DNA of 51,726 nt from a virus. The notes beneath the pieces were generated by a model. That model saw only the letters and a program-made list of their open reading frames with translations. It was not told the origin of the DNA and ran no database searches. Both the position numbers and the translations under genes were made by a program. Below are positions 1 to 7,514 of this stretch, one piece after another (position 1 is the first letter of the stretch; each line of letters opens with the position of its first letter). Location of the stretch: IMG/VR virus record IMGVR_UViG_3300025000_000140, positions 1 through 51,726 of that record; one strand, given 5' to 3'.

Positions 1-645
1 TCTTAGCAGTAAATCTCAAAGCACTTGGAATCAAAAGAACATTAGGCATAAGGTTAATTTTCTTACCTTGTCCGTCAATGTTATTTGTAGAAACCATGTG
101 TAAATAAATTGTCTGCAAATTAGTTTCGCTTAAAGTAGAAGATGAAAAACCATTGTAATAAGCAGCAGTAGCACCGGGATATAATCCGCGTGTGTTGTTG
201 CTTAAATTAAAGAACGGCTTTCCATCATATAAAAGTGCGGTTGGTGCATCTGAAGGTGTTACCCCTGTTATATTAGCACTAAAACAGTCATGCCCTGCTG
301 TTTTAAATCCTTCATTGAAAAACTGTGCAGCAAATTCCTCTTTAGCACGAATGGTTTCTAATCCCCATCCTCTTGCATATTCAAGAACTATGTTTGCAAT
401 CTTTTCAGAAGGCATATCCTCAACCATTTCCATAGAAAACTCAACGCCATCGGCAAAGGTTCTGTTCTTACCATAAATGGTATAACCTTCCAACGGATTT
501 GAATAAAGGATTGGTTCGTTTTCTGCCTTTTCTTTTAGATCATTACCTCTTATTACAGAAGTAGATTGTTCGTAAGCCTTAGATGATCCGATTACCTCAA
601 ATATCTGTTCGTGAACAGGAGGCAGCGAATCGTAAGCCTCGAAAC
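1..645. repeat. Terminal overlap, left copy (pairs with 51082-51726)
   Basis: This segment aligns without gaps to 51082-51726 (offset 51081). About 33 of 645 positions differ, all between roughly 130 and 535; the first ~130 and last ~110 bases are identical. Most differences are silent third-position changes in the capsid gene. The simplest reading is that the sequence is a circular contig whose end ran onto a closely related strain. A true tandem duplication of the capsid gene is the alternative. Confidence 0.85.
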
Positions 646-703
646 CGTAAGCATACATATCGGCTTTCAAGCCCTCTGTAAATTGACTTCTTACAACTCC
701 CAT
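1..703 (-). CDS. Major capsid protein, N-terminal part (continues at 51081)
   Basis: The ATG at 703 follows an AAAGGGGGATAAATTAA leader, which fixes the start. The gene reads off the window at position 1 and is completed by 50801-51081 after circularisation, giving 327 aa. It lies after portal, scaffold and a small decoration candidate, the standard place for an HK97-fold major capsid protein. The fold itself is inferred from gene order, length and beta-rich composition; no signature motif was recognised. Upstream is a 16-nt gap to the 720-1202 gene, so the genes are probably cotranscribed. The overlapping copy at the other window end differs by about seven conservative residues in this N-terminal third. 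Confidence 0.75.
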   Translation of the reverse strand, partial: MGVVRSQFTEGLKADMYAYGFEAYDSLPPVHEQIFEVIGSSKAYEQSTSVIRGNDLKEKAENEPILYSNPLEGYTIYGKNRTFADGVEFSMEMVEDMPSEKIANIVLEYARGWGLETIRAKEEFAAQFFNEGFKTAGHDCFSANITGVTPSDAPTALLYDGKPFFNLSNNTRGLYPGATAAYYNGFSSSTLSETNLQTIYLHMVSTNNIDGQGKKINLMPNVLLIPSALRFTAK

Positions 704-719
704 TTAATTTATCCCCCTT

Positions 720-1202
720 TTAGTCTGCTTGATATTTGATTGGATTAATATGAACAAGTACATCGGTTGCCGAACCGCCGTATTTAGAACCGAGATCATC
801 AACTATAAATACATCAGTAGATGAAGTATCTAAGTCAACTGTAGTATCAGTTCCATCATTAACAGCGATTAAGTCCCAAGCCCCGCCCTTCATTGCTGCG
901 GTAACTGTGATGTTACCTGGAACTAAGAATTTTGCTTCGGGATCAGTGATTACGAAAATTTTATCTTTACCCGCAGTAGCACTTGAAAGCCAATAAGCAT
1001 CAGAAGCACCAACGCCGCGCCCTTTTGGAACTATTGCAAATCCCAAAAATGTTGCGGTTGCGGTTAATCCTAATAGAACGTGACCGCTTCCATCCAAGTA
1101 AACAGCGTTCACTCCATCATGCCTGAAATATTGACTTGCAGCTACAGGGTATTCTTTACCGTTTGCTTTAGGTGTTTTACACCCATAGATCAAATGTGCC
1201 AT
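720..1202 (-). CDS. Head decoration / stabilising protein candidate
   Basis: 160 aa, no signal peptide, rich in Gly, Thr, Val and Asp, with a beta-strand pattern throughout. The start ATG at 1202 has an AAAGGGGAA ribosome site. It sits between the scaffold gene (4 bp away) and the major capsid gene (16 bp away), where head-decoration proteins usually lie. Function is inferred from position, size and composition only; no family motif was recognised. It is probably translated at a high level like the capsid gene, since the two leaders are nearly the same. Confidence 0.5.
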   Translation of the reverse strand: MAHLIYGCKTPKANGKEYPVAASQYFRHDGVNAVYLDGSGHVLLGLTATATFLGFAIVPKGRGVGASDAYWLSSATAGKDKIFVITDPEAKFLVPGNITVTAAMKGGAWDLIAVNDGTDTTVDLDTSSTDVFIVDDLGSKYGGSATDVLVHINPIKYQAD

Positions 1203-1206
1203 TTAT

Positions 1207-1788
1207 TTAATTCCCCTTTAGTTTTGCACGTGTTTCTTTAAATTTGATATATCCTTCTTCGGATAATCCCATACGTTCAGCTTCTGCTTTCTCTGTAGCT
1301 GTTAGAGTAACGGAATTTGCTCCGGCTCCCGTGCCGTTATTTGTAGTTACCGCATTGGGAACTACTGAAAGTTTTTCACTTAAAACTTCTAAATCCGTAA
1401 GTGGTATGTTTGAAAAAGATTCAACCCATTTATCGCCAAGTTTTTCTTTTATTACATCACGCCTCTTGGTCTGAAATTCCTTAAACTCGCTTGCAAGTTT
1501 TAAGTCCTGTTCAATGGATTTTTTATATTCATCAAACTCTTTTTCTTTAGCTGAAAGGACTTCTTTCAATTTCCCTTCTTCTAAAAGTTTGGCTTCATCA
1601 GCCTCTTTCTGTTTTTGTTTAATAGCATCAAGCTCTTTCTGAAAGTCCTGCCTCTTTTTTCTTTCGGCTATTAAATCGGCTAATGGAACTGTTTTTACAT
1701 CACTATTTGGCGTGTCAGTGTTCACGTTATCATTACCGCCTTCCACACCATCCGGTATGTAAAACAGTAAATGTTTTGTTAAGAGCAT
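1207..1788 (-). CDS. Capsid scaffolding protein
   Basis: 193 aa, highly charged. A long Lys/Glu-rich coiled coil spans about residues 35-110, followed by a Thr/Gly/Asn linker and a basic C-terminus. This is the usual make-up of GP20-like scaffolds, which fill the prohead during assembly and then leave. The ATG overlaps the portal stop codon (TAATG), so translation is coupled. Order portal-scaffold-decoration-capsid supports the call. No protease gene is visible nearby, so scaffold release may not need cleavage, or the protease is not recognisable. Confidence 0.7.
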   Translation of the reverse strand: MLLTKHLLFYIPDGVEGGNDNVNTDTPNSDVKTVPLADLIAERKKRQDFQKELDAIKQKQKEADEAKLLEEGKLKEVLSAKEKEFDEYKKSIEQDLKLASEFKEFQTKRRDVIKEKLGDKWVESFSNIPLTDLEVLSEKLSVVPNAVTTNNGTGAGANSVTLTATEKAEAERMGLSEEGYIKFKETRAKLKGN

Positions 1789-3296
1789 TATTCTTCCCCT
1801 TGTTTGTTCATTGTGTTAACCATTTTATCGCTTAATTTCTCTTTTCTGATATTATCAACGTTATTCTGTGCTGTTTCTACAGGAACGTATTTATCGTTTA
1901 ATTCTTTATTCTCATCAAGTAGTTTTTTAAGCTGAATATCATCTAAATCAGGGTTTTCCCTTCGTATAACGTCTAAAACTGAAATGACGTGTCTCTTTAA
2001 TTTAAAGTCATCAACTAAGATCTGTGTCTCTGCATCTACAGGTGGTTTTATTTCGGCAAAGTCAACTGCTAATTCAAAATCATCGGGAATTTTCTCTAAC
2101 TTAAATTCCTTGCCTTCTTTGGTATCAGCGTAATAATTATTTACCGCTTTAGTAATCTCAAAACGCTGTGCTTCATACTCTCTGCAAGGCTCTAATGAAT
2201 CACGTCTTAATTCCATCTGTTCAATAGCGTCAACTATTTTAGCAAAGCCCGAAGCCTCTGTAAGTTTCCCTATAATCCTATTCGGGTCTAATCCTTTAAC
2301 CAAAGCAACTTTTGTAAACTGCCAGTCAATAACTTCCATTACTTCTTTTATAAGCGGATTGGCATTAACGTATTCTAATCCGGGTCTCATTTTACCATCA
2401 TTGGCGTTTTCAATTACAAGAGGATGTTTCGGTCCGAAACGGACACGCTGATGGTTCATGCTTCCATCCTGTCCTCTCTTTGCCAATTCAAGGTTTATAG
2501 CTACAGGCGTGCCCCATGACTGCATGATTACCCCACCGTTAATCAAATCAGTCATTAAGAAGTTTATCTGCTCATTAGCGTTAACTAAATCGTATTGTCC
2601 GTTTCCCCAAAAGTCATCCTGTTCTTCTTCCCTGCAAATTGCAAAGGGTAAAATTCCGTAAGGGTTTTTCTTTTGTTTATTATCCCCGATTACAAAGTCA
2701 TTTCCTAAAGAGGTTAATCCGTAATGGTCTTTCTCAGTCCATACTATTGTAACTAATTCAGGCTCTTTGTTAATGGTTAAATACTGTTGGTATCTTACTT
2801 CAATAGGTCTGTAAATATTATTCTCATCAAACAAAACATCGTATTGATGTGAACCCCTGTTATTGTAAACTATCTTTCCTGATTTTTTATCAAAGCCAAT
2901 TTGGGTTAATGCAGTGTTAAATAACTTTGCATATCTATTAATCTGCTTATCTTTTGAATTGATATTAGCAGGAAGGATTCTCTCGTAGTAATTTGTGTAT
3001 TTTCTCTTATCCTTCTTAGCATCGTATTCATTCTTAAAATATCTGTAAGCAGGGTCTCTGTAAACCACAGCAAGGGAATTGACAATCTTCTTAGTTATGT
3101 TCAAATAATTAAGCTGAAATTCCTCAATGTCCTTTTCATCAAAAGTAATAGAAAGAGCGTTTGAGAGATACTTCAATACTTCGTTCTGCTGCCCAACGTA
3201 GTAGTAATACAGTTTCTCCTGTTCTTTCACACGTCTCTTATTTTGATCTTCCAAATACGCTCCGTATAATAACTTCATTGTTGTTTGAACGTCCAT
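1788..3296 (-). CDS. Portal protein
   Basis: 502 aa, the usual length for a siphovirus portal (SPP1 gp6-like size). The N-terminus is helical and Tyr/Lys-rich, there is a central beta region with many aromatic residues, and the C-terminus is long, helical and acidic. It follows the terminase genes and precedes scaffold and capsid genes, which is decisive for the call. The portal forms the dodecameric ring through which DNA enters and leaves the head. Its ribosome site (AAGGGGAG) lies in the loop of a hairpin just before the ATG (see 3297-3320). Confidence 0.75.
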   Translation of the reverse strand: MDVQTTMKLLYGAYLEDQNKRRVKEQEKLYYYYVGQQNEVLKYLSNALSITFDEKDIEEFQLNYLNITKKIVNSLAVVYRDPAYRYFKNEYDAKKDKRKYTNYYERILPANINSKDKQINRYAKLFNTALTQIGFDKKSGKIVYNNRGSHQYDVLFDENNIYRPIEVRYQQYLTINKEPELVTIVWTEKDHYGLTSLGNDFVIGDNKQKKNPYGILPFAICREEEQDDFWGNGQYDLVNANEQINFLMTDLINGGVIMQSWGTPVAINLELAKRGQDGSMNHQRVRFGPKHPLVIENANDGKMRPGLEYVNANPLIKEVMEVIDWQFTKVALVKGLDPNRIIGKLTEASGFAKIVDAIEQMELRRDSLEPCREYEAQRFEITKAVNNYYADTKEGKEFKLEKIPDDFELAVDFAEIKPPVDAETQILVDDFKLKRHVISVLDVIRRENPDLDDIQLKKLLDENKELNDKYVPVETAQNNVDNIRKEKLSDKMVNTMNKQGEE

Positions 3297-3320
3297 AATA
3301 CCGCCTCCCCTTGCGGTATT
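3297..3320 (-). promoter_or_regulatory. Hairpin presenting the portal ribosome-binding site
   Basis: An 8-bp perfect inverted repeat (AATACCGC / GCGGTATT) surrounds an 8-nt loop. On the minus strand the loop reads AAGGGGAG, a strong Shine-Dalgarno sequence, and the right arm ends 1 nt before the portal ATG. The left arm overlaps the stop codon of the upstream 3319-3720 gene. This suggests translational coupling or dosage control of the portal; the role is inferred. Confidence 0.55.
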
Positions 3321-3720
3321 ATTTCAGTTCAAAAATCTTAACACGGTAATTAATATCGGCAGTAAGGGAATCTGGATCGGTATAAGTGCCTGAACGTATC
3401 TTTAGTGAATCCATGTTCACAAGTAAATCGGAATCAATAATGACAAACCTTGAAGCGGCAGCCGGAAAAGCTACCTGAACACCCTGGTTAAATACGTTAA
3501 ACCATGTTGAGCCTCCGCTGTTCTTAGCCTGAAATGAAAGACTATCACCATTAAAGCCTGATGGAATTTCAACTCCTATAACACTTCGCTTTACAGGCTG
3601 TGCAGTGCCTATCCAAAAAGCATCTGATAACGCAAGCCCTGAATCGGCACTTACGGTTTTGAAATCAACCTGCGCCAAAACAGAAAAACTCATTAAAAAC
3701 ACTATTGCTAATACTTTCAT
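3319..3720 (-). CDS. Secreted beta-rich protein of the late operon
   Basis: 133 aa. Residues 1-17 form a clear signal peptide (basic start, hydrophobic core, SVLAQ end), and cleavage would leave an N-terminal Gln. The mature part is beta-rich and Ser/Asp/Asn-rich with no recognisable domain. The AGGAG ribosome site directly follows the tRNA/terminator unit. It lies immediately before the portal gene. A Sec-exported protein in a head operon is unusual; it could be a cell-surface or periplasmic protein made late, or a virion protein processed in the host envelope. Confidence 0.6.
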   Translation of the reverse strand: MKVLAIVFLMSFSVLAQVDFKTVSADSGLALSDAFWIGTAQPVKRSVIGVEIPSGFNGDSLSFQAKNSGGSTWFNVFNQGVQVAFPAAASRFVIIDSDLLVNMDSLKIRSGTYTDPDSLTADINYRVKIFELK

Positions 3721-3735
3721 CTTTTCTCCTGATAA

Positions 3736-3793
3736 ATAAAAAAGCCGATATTCTTCGACCGGGGATACCCCAATCCTTTAAGAATATCGGCTT
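3736..3793 (-). terminator. Rho-independent terminator after tRNA
   Basis: A 14-bp perfect inverted repeat (3742-3755 with 3780-3793, minus strand AAGCCGATATTCTT) encloses a 24-nt loop, which itself contains GGGG-N3-CCCC (3761-3771). On the minus strand the stem is followed by TTTTTTATTTATC, a good U-tract. It lies between the tRNA-like gene and the 3720 start codon, so it would attenuate transcription between terminase and portal genes. Confidence 0.75.
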
Positions 3794-3846
3794 AACTTGC
3801 TTTCGTATTAAAACTACTTACTGGCTACTGCCTTGAAATATGTTAG

Positions 3847-3918
3847 TCGCGGGAAAGGGAATCGAACCCTCGTATCTTAGCTTATGAGACTAAGCGGGCA
3901 ACCAACAGCCACCCCACA
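3847..3918 (-). tRNA. tRNA with CAU anticodon (Met-type), weak D arm
   Basis: 72 nt without CCA. Acceptor strands TGTGGGG/TCCCGCG pair with three G-U wobbles. The anticodon stem TTAGT/GCTAA carries the loop CTCATAA (anticodon CAU). The T arm is GAGGG-TTCGATT-CCCTT. The D stem is only about 3 bp (GGC/GCC), and the 3' end is followed by CTA, not CCA. CAU could read Met, initiator Met, or Ile AUA after lysidine modification. The D arm is the weakest point, so a degenerate tRNA is possible. Confidence 0.65.
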
Positions 3919-3920
3919 AT

Positions 3921-4076
3921 TTAATTCAGTATAAGTGCTTCGTTCTTTGTTTCCTTAATGTGATAGATTTTTCTCTTGAATCTTTTAATGTAGTTAATAC
4001 TTAATGGAAATTTATCCATTTCAATAATGGCTATTACGTTTCCGTCTTTATCTTTTAGTTCGATAACTTCAATCAC
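3921..4076 (-). CDS. Small unknown protein
   Basis: 51 aa if started at the GTG at 4076, which has AGGAAG five bases upstream; a GTG at 4082 is closer to the purine tract and less likely. The protein is Lys/Ile/Glu-rich, with a beta-hairpin-like acidic start and a basic C-terminus. No family recognised. It overlaps the end of the small membrane-protein gene upstream, and its stop lies just before the tRNA. Confidence 0.45.
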   Translation of the reverse strand: MIEVIELKDKDGNVIAIIEMDKFPLSINYIKRFKRKIYHIKETKNEALILN

Positions 4077-4185
4077 GCTCACTTCCTTTATTCTCTTTAA
4101 TTGAGAGAGACGCAACAACAACACGAATCCCGATTACGGCAAAGACTGATATAATGATTGTTAAGATAATTCCCAAGACTGTCAT
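4069..4185 (-). CDS. 38-aa single-span membrane peptide
   Basis: Start ATG overlaps the stop of the 4182-4343 gene (ATGA), a coupled start. Residues 3-26 are a hydrophobic helix (Val/Ile/Leu-rich), followed by a short charged tail. No function recognised; it sits in a chain of overlapping small genes between the large terminase and the tRNA. Confidence 0.5.
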   Translation of the reverse strand: MTVLGIILTIIISVFAVIGIRVVVASLSIKENKGSERD

Positions 4186-4343
4186 TTAAGTAAAATTATC
4201 CCTTTATCTTTTTTATTAAGTTCAAGTTTTAATTTCCTTAACTCAAGCTCGCATCTTTGAGTATAAGGAACTAACTCATTTAACATTTCAATCAATGTTT
4301 TCTTTGAGTAGTCTGAAATTAACTTGCCTTTGAATTTAACCAT
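4182..4343 (-). CDS. 53-aa basic helical protein
   Basis: Start ATG at 4343 overlaps the end of the upstream gene by 8 nt. The product is Lys/Leu/Glu-rich and predicted helical or coiled-coil in its second half. No family recognised. Supported mainly by its overlap on both sides (ATGA with 4069-4185) and a codon pattern like the neighbours. Confidence 0.5.
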   Translation of the reverse strand: MVKFKGKLISDYSKKTLIEMLNELVPYTQRCELELRKLKLELNKKDKGIILLK

Positions 4344-4575
4344 TTAGATTTTCTTTAACCCTTGCAGATTCAAACTTAGTTTTACAAGCCTTCAAAGCAC
4401 CCTGAAGGTCTTCATACCCGTGATAAACTCTCAGGATATTTTCAATATCAACCCCATTACCCGTGGGAATGAGCCAAATATCATCCATCAGTGTATTTAA
4501 TTCTTTCAGCATATTATCAACCTTAATATCTGCTGATTGGAGATATGCTTTAAGGTAACTTTGGTCTCTGTTCAT
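4336..4575 (-). CDS. Small unknown protein after large terminase
   Basis: 79 aa. The ATG at 4575 is chosen because TAGGAG lies six bases upstream; the frame is open further upstream but only within the terminase gene. Helical and charged, with no motif recognised. It starts 7 bp after the terminase stop and is probably cotranscribed with it. Confidence 0.55.
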   Translation of the reverse strand: MNRDQSYLKAYLQSADIKVDNMLKELNTLMDDIWLIPTGNGVDIENILRVYHGYEDLQGALKACKTKFESARVKENLNG

Positions 4576-4582
4576 AAAACTC

Positions 4583-5902
4583 CTAAAACTGATGTGAATA
4601 AGATTTTTCTTGAACCGGATACTCGTAACTTGAAAAGTAATCCACAGAAGCCGCATTATGTGAATCTAAATCATTCGATTCATCTAAATCAACATTATTG
4701 TCTTTCCAGCTCATTCTATCCCAATCTCTTATTAAAGCCTTACATCCCCGCGGATCGGCAAACATTCTTCTAATGTCATTTGCGTTCTTCAGTAAAGCGT
4801 TTGTTGCGGCTACTCTATCCCTCACACTAACTGTTGGTTTAATCTTCTTTTCAATTAAAGGCTTAAAACCATCCTTATTCTTAAAGTAATTCTCTATAAT
4901 CTGCCAATCACTAACTGAAGAATTTGATGTTAATTTAGTTCCTGAATAATCACCATAAAAGTATATGATCTTAGGATATGATTCTAATGTCTTTAAATAA
5001 TCGTCTAATATTCCACTCATTTTTATCGTATTCGTATATTGATAGCTTAAAGACTTGAACCAGTAAATCAATTCACCTTGTCTTTGCCCTACCGTCCAGG
5101 ACATCGGCTTCTCGGTTGCGTTAAAATCACATGAAACTATAATAGGAAGATGTAAATTTAATCTGTAATCTATTCCTATTTTCTTCAAATTAGTTTCTTC
5201 ATACGCATAATAAGCTCTTTGCCCGCCAGTCTCAAAGGAAGCTAAATACTCTCTTTGATAATCAATTAATCCTAAATCATTCTTTGCTGCCTGAATCTGT
5301 AAAGGGCTTAATATCTCCTCTGAAGTCCAATGAAATGATTTCCATCTTTCGGGTTCTGTCTTTTCTCTTAAGAACTCATCGTAAAAGTGATTCTTTCCAA
5401 GTGGTCTCCCCTCCAAGATTGCCTCACCACCTGTATCATTCAAAATAGGCTGTAATGTCTGCGTTAAAAACTTCCCATCTACCTTCTGATACTCTGTTAC
5501 TCCGCATCCATCCCACCTTATGCCCTCAATCCTCTGAAACTCTTCCAAACCCACAACAACAATCGTATTATTCCCGCTAACCTTTACACTCAACTCACTC
5601 TCTTTAATGTCCTTTACAGGGTTTACAATAGCCCATTTGGGAATTAAAGCCTTTACATCATCCCAAAAGATTTCCTTCGCCTGAACCCTCGTTGGCGCAC
5701 CTAAGAAGTATCTTTTCCCCTTATGCCCGGTATTCAAAAGATTATCTATCATCCTTCGTTTCATTCGCTCCGTCTTATATGAACGCCTGCCCGCAGCTAC
5801 CACCTTAAACTGATGCTTGTCTGAATGAAATAAATTCCTTTGAACCGGGTGCTCCATTACCTTATCCGGTAATTGAAACCACCTGTCAGTTAATAAATAC
5901 AT
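4583..5902 (-). CDS. terL: Terminase large subunit
   Basis: 439 aa, normal length for TerL. The N-terminal ATPase has a Walker A-like loop AGRRSYKT at residues 37-44 and a Walker B-like stretch ending CGVTEYQ. The usual acidic pair is TE here. The C-terminal RNase H-like nuclease is suggested by Asp in VSCDFNA, Asp in FYGDYSG and the late SHNAASVDYF segment. It packages DNA into the prohead together with the small subunit. Start ATG at 5902 is preceded by GGGGGATC. Gene order with the 6454-6921 and portal genes supports the call. Confidence 0.88.
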   Translation of the reverse strand: MYLLTDRWFQLPDKVMEHPVQRNLFHSDKHQFKVVAAGRRSYKTERMKRRMIDNLLNTGHKGKRYFLGAPTRVQAKEIFWDDVKALIPKWAIVNPVKDIKESELSVKVSGNNTIVVVGLEEFQRIEGIRWDGCGVTEYQKVDGKFLTQTLQPILNDTGGEAILEGRPLGKNHFYDEFLREKTEPERWKSFHWTSEEILSPLQIQAAKNDLGLIDYQREYLASFETGGQRAYYAYEETNLKKIGIDYRLNLHLPIIVSCDFNATEKPMSWTVGQRQGELIYWFKSLSYQYTNTIKMSGILDDYLKTLESYPKIIYFYGDYSGTKLTSNSSVSDWQIIENYFKNKDGFKPLIEKKIKPTVSVRDRVAATNALLKNANDIRRMFADPRGCKALIRDWDRMSWKDNNVDLDESNDLDSHNAASVDYFSSYEYPVQEKSYSHQF

Positions 5903-5926
5903 GATCCCCCATTAAATCAAAGAACA

Positions 5927-6058
5927 TTAGTTCAACACAAAGTAAAAGAAATGCTTATTTTCATCAGTCCTTAAATGTAACTCAAACTTGTTGTTATATT
6001 TCTTAATCAACCAACTGAAATCAAAATCTAACATATCTATTACCCAATCCTCTATCAT
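5927..6058 (-). CDS. 43-aa unknown protein between terminase genes
   Basis: ATG at 6058 has AGGGG six to seven bases upstream (AAAAGGGGTTTGAG). The product is Asp/Phe/Lys-rich with no recognised family. It ends 24 bp before the large terminase start and is likely in the same transcript. Small size limits confidence. Confidence 0.45.
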   Translation of the reverse strand: MIEDWVIDMLDFDFSWLIKKYNNKFELHLRTDENKHFFYFVLN

Positions 6059-6453
6059 CTCAAACCCCTTTTGTATAGCCAAAACCTGTGAGAGGGATAG
6101 GGCGCTGTGCCAGTTTGAGATTTCCCCTCATAGGGGGTGGCTGTTAATCCTTTTATGTATAGGATTTTAATATTATTAAGTTGTTTAATTATATACATTT
6201 ATAGACTTTTAATCGTTATGCGCAAGGAATGCGCAAGGAATACGCAAGCATTAACCTGTATTTTAGTGATGATCTGATTATCTATTCTTTTAATCTGTGC
6301 TATTTTAAGACTTTTCACATTTACTCTTTTATATTTATTTTTGTGAAGGAAAAACGAATATCATATCTATTTATTGTTAGTAGTATTATTTGCCTGTTAC
6401 ATATCTATTATTATAGATGCCTATCATATCATCACATGACCGTCACATAAGAT
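6059..6453. other. Non-coding region between terminase genes; possible packaging or protein-binding site
   Basis: About 395 bp without a convincing gene. It holds a short hairpin (CCCCT-CAT-AGGGG, 6124-6136), a GC-richer stretch at 6090-6140, and three tandem 11-bp repeats at 6219-6251. Non-coding DNA next to terminase genes often holds the pac or cos site, and protein-binding repeats are common in such sites. No direct evidence of cleavage is visible. Confidence 0.4.
6219..6251 (+). repeat. Three tandem 11-bp repeats (TGCGCAAGGAA type)
   Basis: Copies are TGCGCAAGGAA (6219-6229), TGCGCAAGGAA (6230-6240) and TACGCAAGCAT (6241-6251). The 11-bp period is close to one DNA helical turn. An 18-bp stretch, 6231-6248, occurs as an exact inverted copy at 11715-11732 upstream of the integrase, so the two places probably bind the same protein. 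Confidence 0.75.
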
Positions 6454-6921
6454 TTAACTATTGCCTTTAATGACTTGCTTTGCTTGTGTCTTTAAGCTTT
6501 GAATTTCTTCTTGGTTTAATCCTGTTTCGCCTGGTTCACGATCCCTCATACCGAATTGCTTACCTAAGAAGATAACGCCTGCCGGATTACCCTTGGCAGT
6601 TGTTATTGCGTCTGCTATCTTAACATATTGCGTCTCTTTACATAGTTCTAATACTTGTGCAAAGTAATCATTCTTATGTGCAAACTCACTTATTCGTTGA
6701 TATGTGAAACCGTTTAATACTGCAAACTTCTTTAATAATAAGTTGCCGTTATTCTCGAATGCTTGCTGGTTAGTCTTTCCGTTTAAGTTAAGTCCAAACC
6801 ATTCCAGCATGTCAAGTGCTAACTTTTCTATAAATTCTTTAGTATATTTTTTAGGGCGTCCCACAATGCGTTTAACTTCTTGCTCTGTTCTCATGGGTAT
6901 TATTTGCGCTGCTTGTTTCAT
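6454..6921 (-). CDS. terS: Terminase small subunit
   Basis: 155 aa. Basic N-terminus with GRPKKYTKEFIEKLA, a pattern common in phage small terminases and their DNA-binding helices. It then continues helical, with an NPAGVIFLGKQFGMRD segment typical of DNA-packaging proteins of this type. It recognises the packaging site and regulates TerL. Start ATG at 6921 overlaps the stop of the 6918-7094 gene. Separation from terL by the repeat-bearing 395-bp region is notable. Confidence 0.72.
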   Translation of the reverse strand: MKQAAQIIPMRTEQEVKRIVGRPKKYTKEFIEKLALDMLEWFGLNLNGKTNQQAFENNGNLLLKKFAVLNGFTYQRISEFAHKNDYFAQVLELCKETQYVKIADAITTAKGNPAGVIFLGKQFGMRDREPGETGLNQEEIQSLKTQAKQVIKGNS

Positions 6922-7094
6922 ACTTCTTTAATTACTTTATCTTTAATCGGGAACTTTTCTTGACATTCAATACACGTTTCTTCTTTAGATTCCGTTCCAC
7001 ATATTAAGCACGTGTTTTCTTCTCTTAATTCAGGGCTTCCAAGAAAGTAGAACTTCTTTTCTATTATTCGTTCAATTTGGCTAATAGTTAGCAT
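6918..7094 (-). CDS. Small zinc-ribbon-like protein
   Basis: 58 aa with two Cys pairs, CLIC and CIEC, separated by 9 residues. This spacing fits a small zinc-binding knuckle. ATG at 7094 overlaps the end of the 7081-7326 gene, and the stop overlaps the terS start (ATGA). Probable nucleic-acid or protein-binding accessory protein; no family recognised. Confidence 0.55.
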   Translation of the reverse strand: MLTISQIERIIEKKFYFLGSPELREENTCLICGTESKEETCIECQEKFPIKDKVIKEV

Positions 7095-7326
7095 TTCGTC
7101 TTAATATCTTTGGCTTAACGTTGACTTGATCTTCATCATTAAAATCATATCGAATTGACTCCGCTTTAAAGTAAGCGTCTGAATTAAGTTTTAATTTCGA
7201 TTTTAGTTTACTTTGTTTCGTTCTTACTGAGTAAATTGTAAAGCCTGAGTTGAAAGTATCAAATAGAAACCGGTCTTCTTCTTTATCGCTCATGTATTGG
7301 TTTGTGATAATATTTCCCTTCTTCAT
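7081..7326 (-). CDS. Small unknown protein, first gene of late block
   Basis: 81 aa from ATG at 7326 (an in-frame TTG lies two codons upstream). Charged, Lys/Asn/Asp-rich, with no recognised motif. It is the most upstream gene seen on the minus strand, so the late promoter probably lies at 7330-7500. It overlaps the following zinc-ribbon gene. Confidence 0.5.
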   Translation of the reverse strand: MKKGNIITNQYMSDKEEDRFLFDTFNSGFTIYSVRTKQSKLKSKLKLNSDAYFKAESIRYDFNDEDQVNVKPKILRRNANY

Positions 7327-7469
7327 GTTCAAAACTACCTGAGATAGGCATTAATTTCAAGATTAGATTTGCATCACTATATTTTAGTCTATATTGCAAA
7401 TAAAAGGGCTTATTTCAGTGTTTTTATCTAAAATACTCAAAAATAATATAAAATACTTATAGTTATCAC

Positions 7470-7498
7470 TTGACATTCTCATGTAAGATTAGTAATTT
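7470..7498 (+). promoter_or_regulatory. Candidate promoter for the rightward small-gene region
   Basis: TTGACA at 7470-7475, a 17-bp spacer, then TAATTT at 7493-7498. The same arrangement (TCACTTGACA-N17-TAACTT) occurs at 13741-13769 in the lysogeny switch. The shared sequence and spacing support both as promoters. It lies in the divergent gap between left- and rightward genes. Confidence 0.5.
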
Positions 7499-7514
7499 AG
7501 GATTGAGCTTAAAA

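Noticed and set aside
192-476. Open frame on the plus strand within the capsid gene (and its copy at 51273-51539)
   Set aside because: It lies antisense to the capsid gene, has no ribosome site and is kept open only by the codon bias of the real gene.
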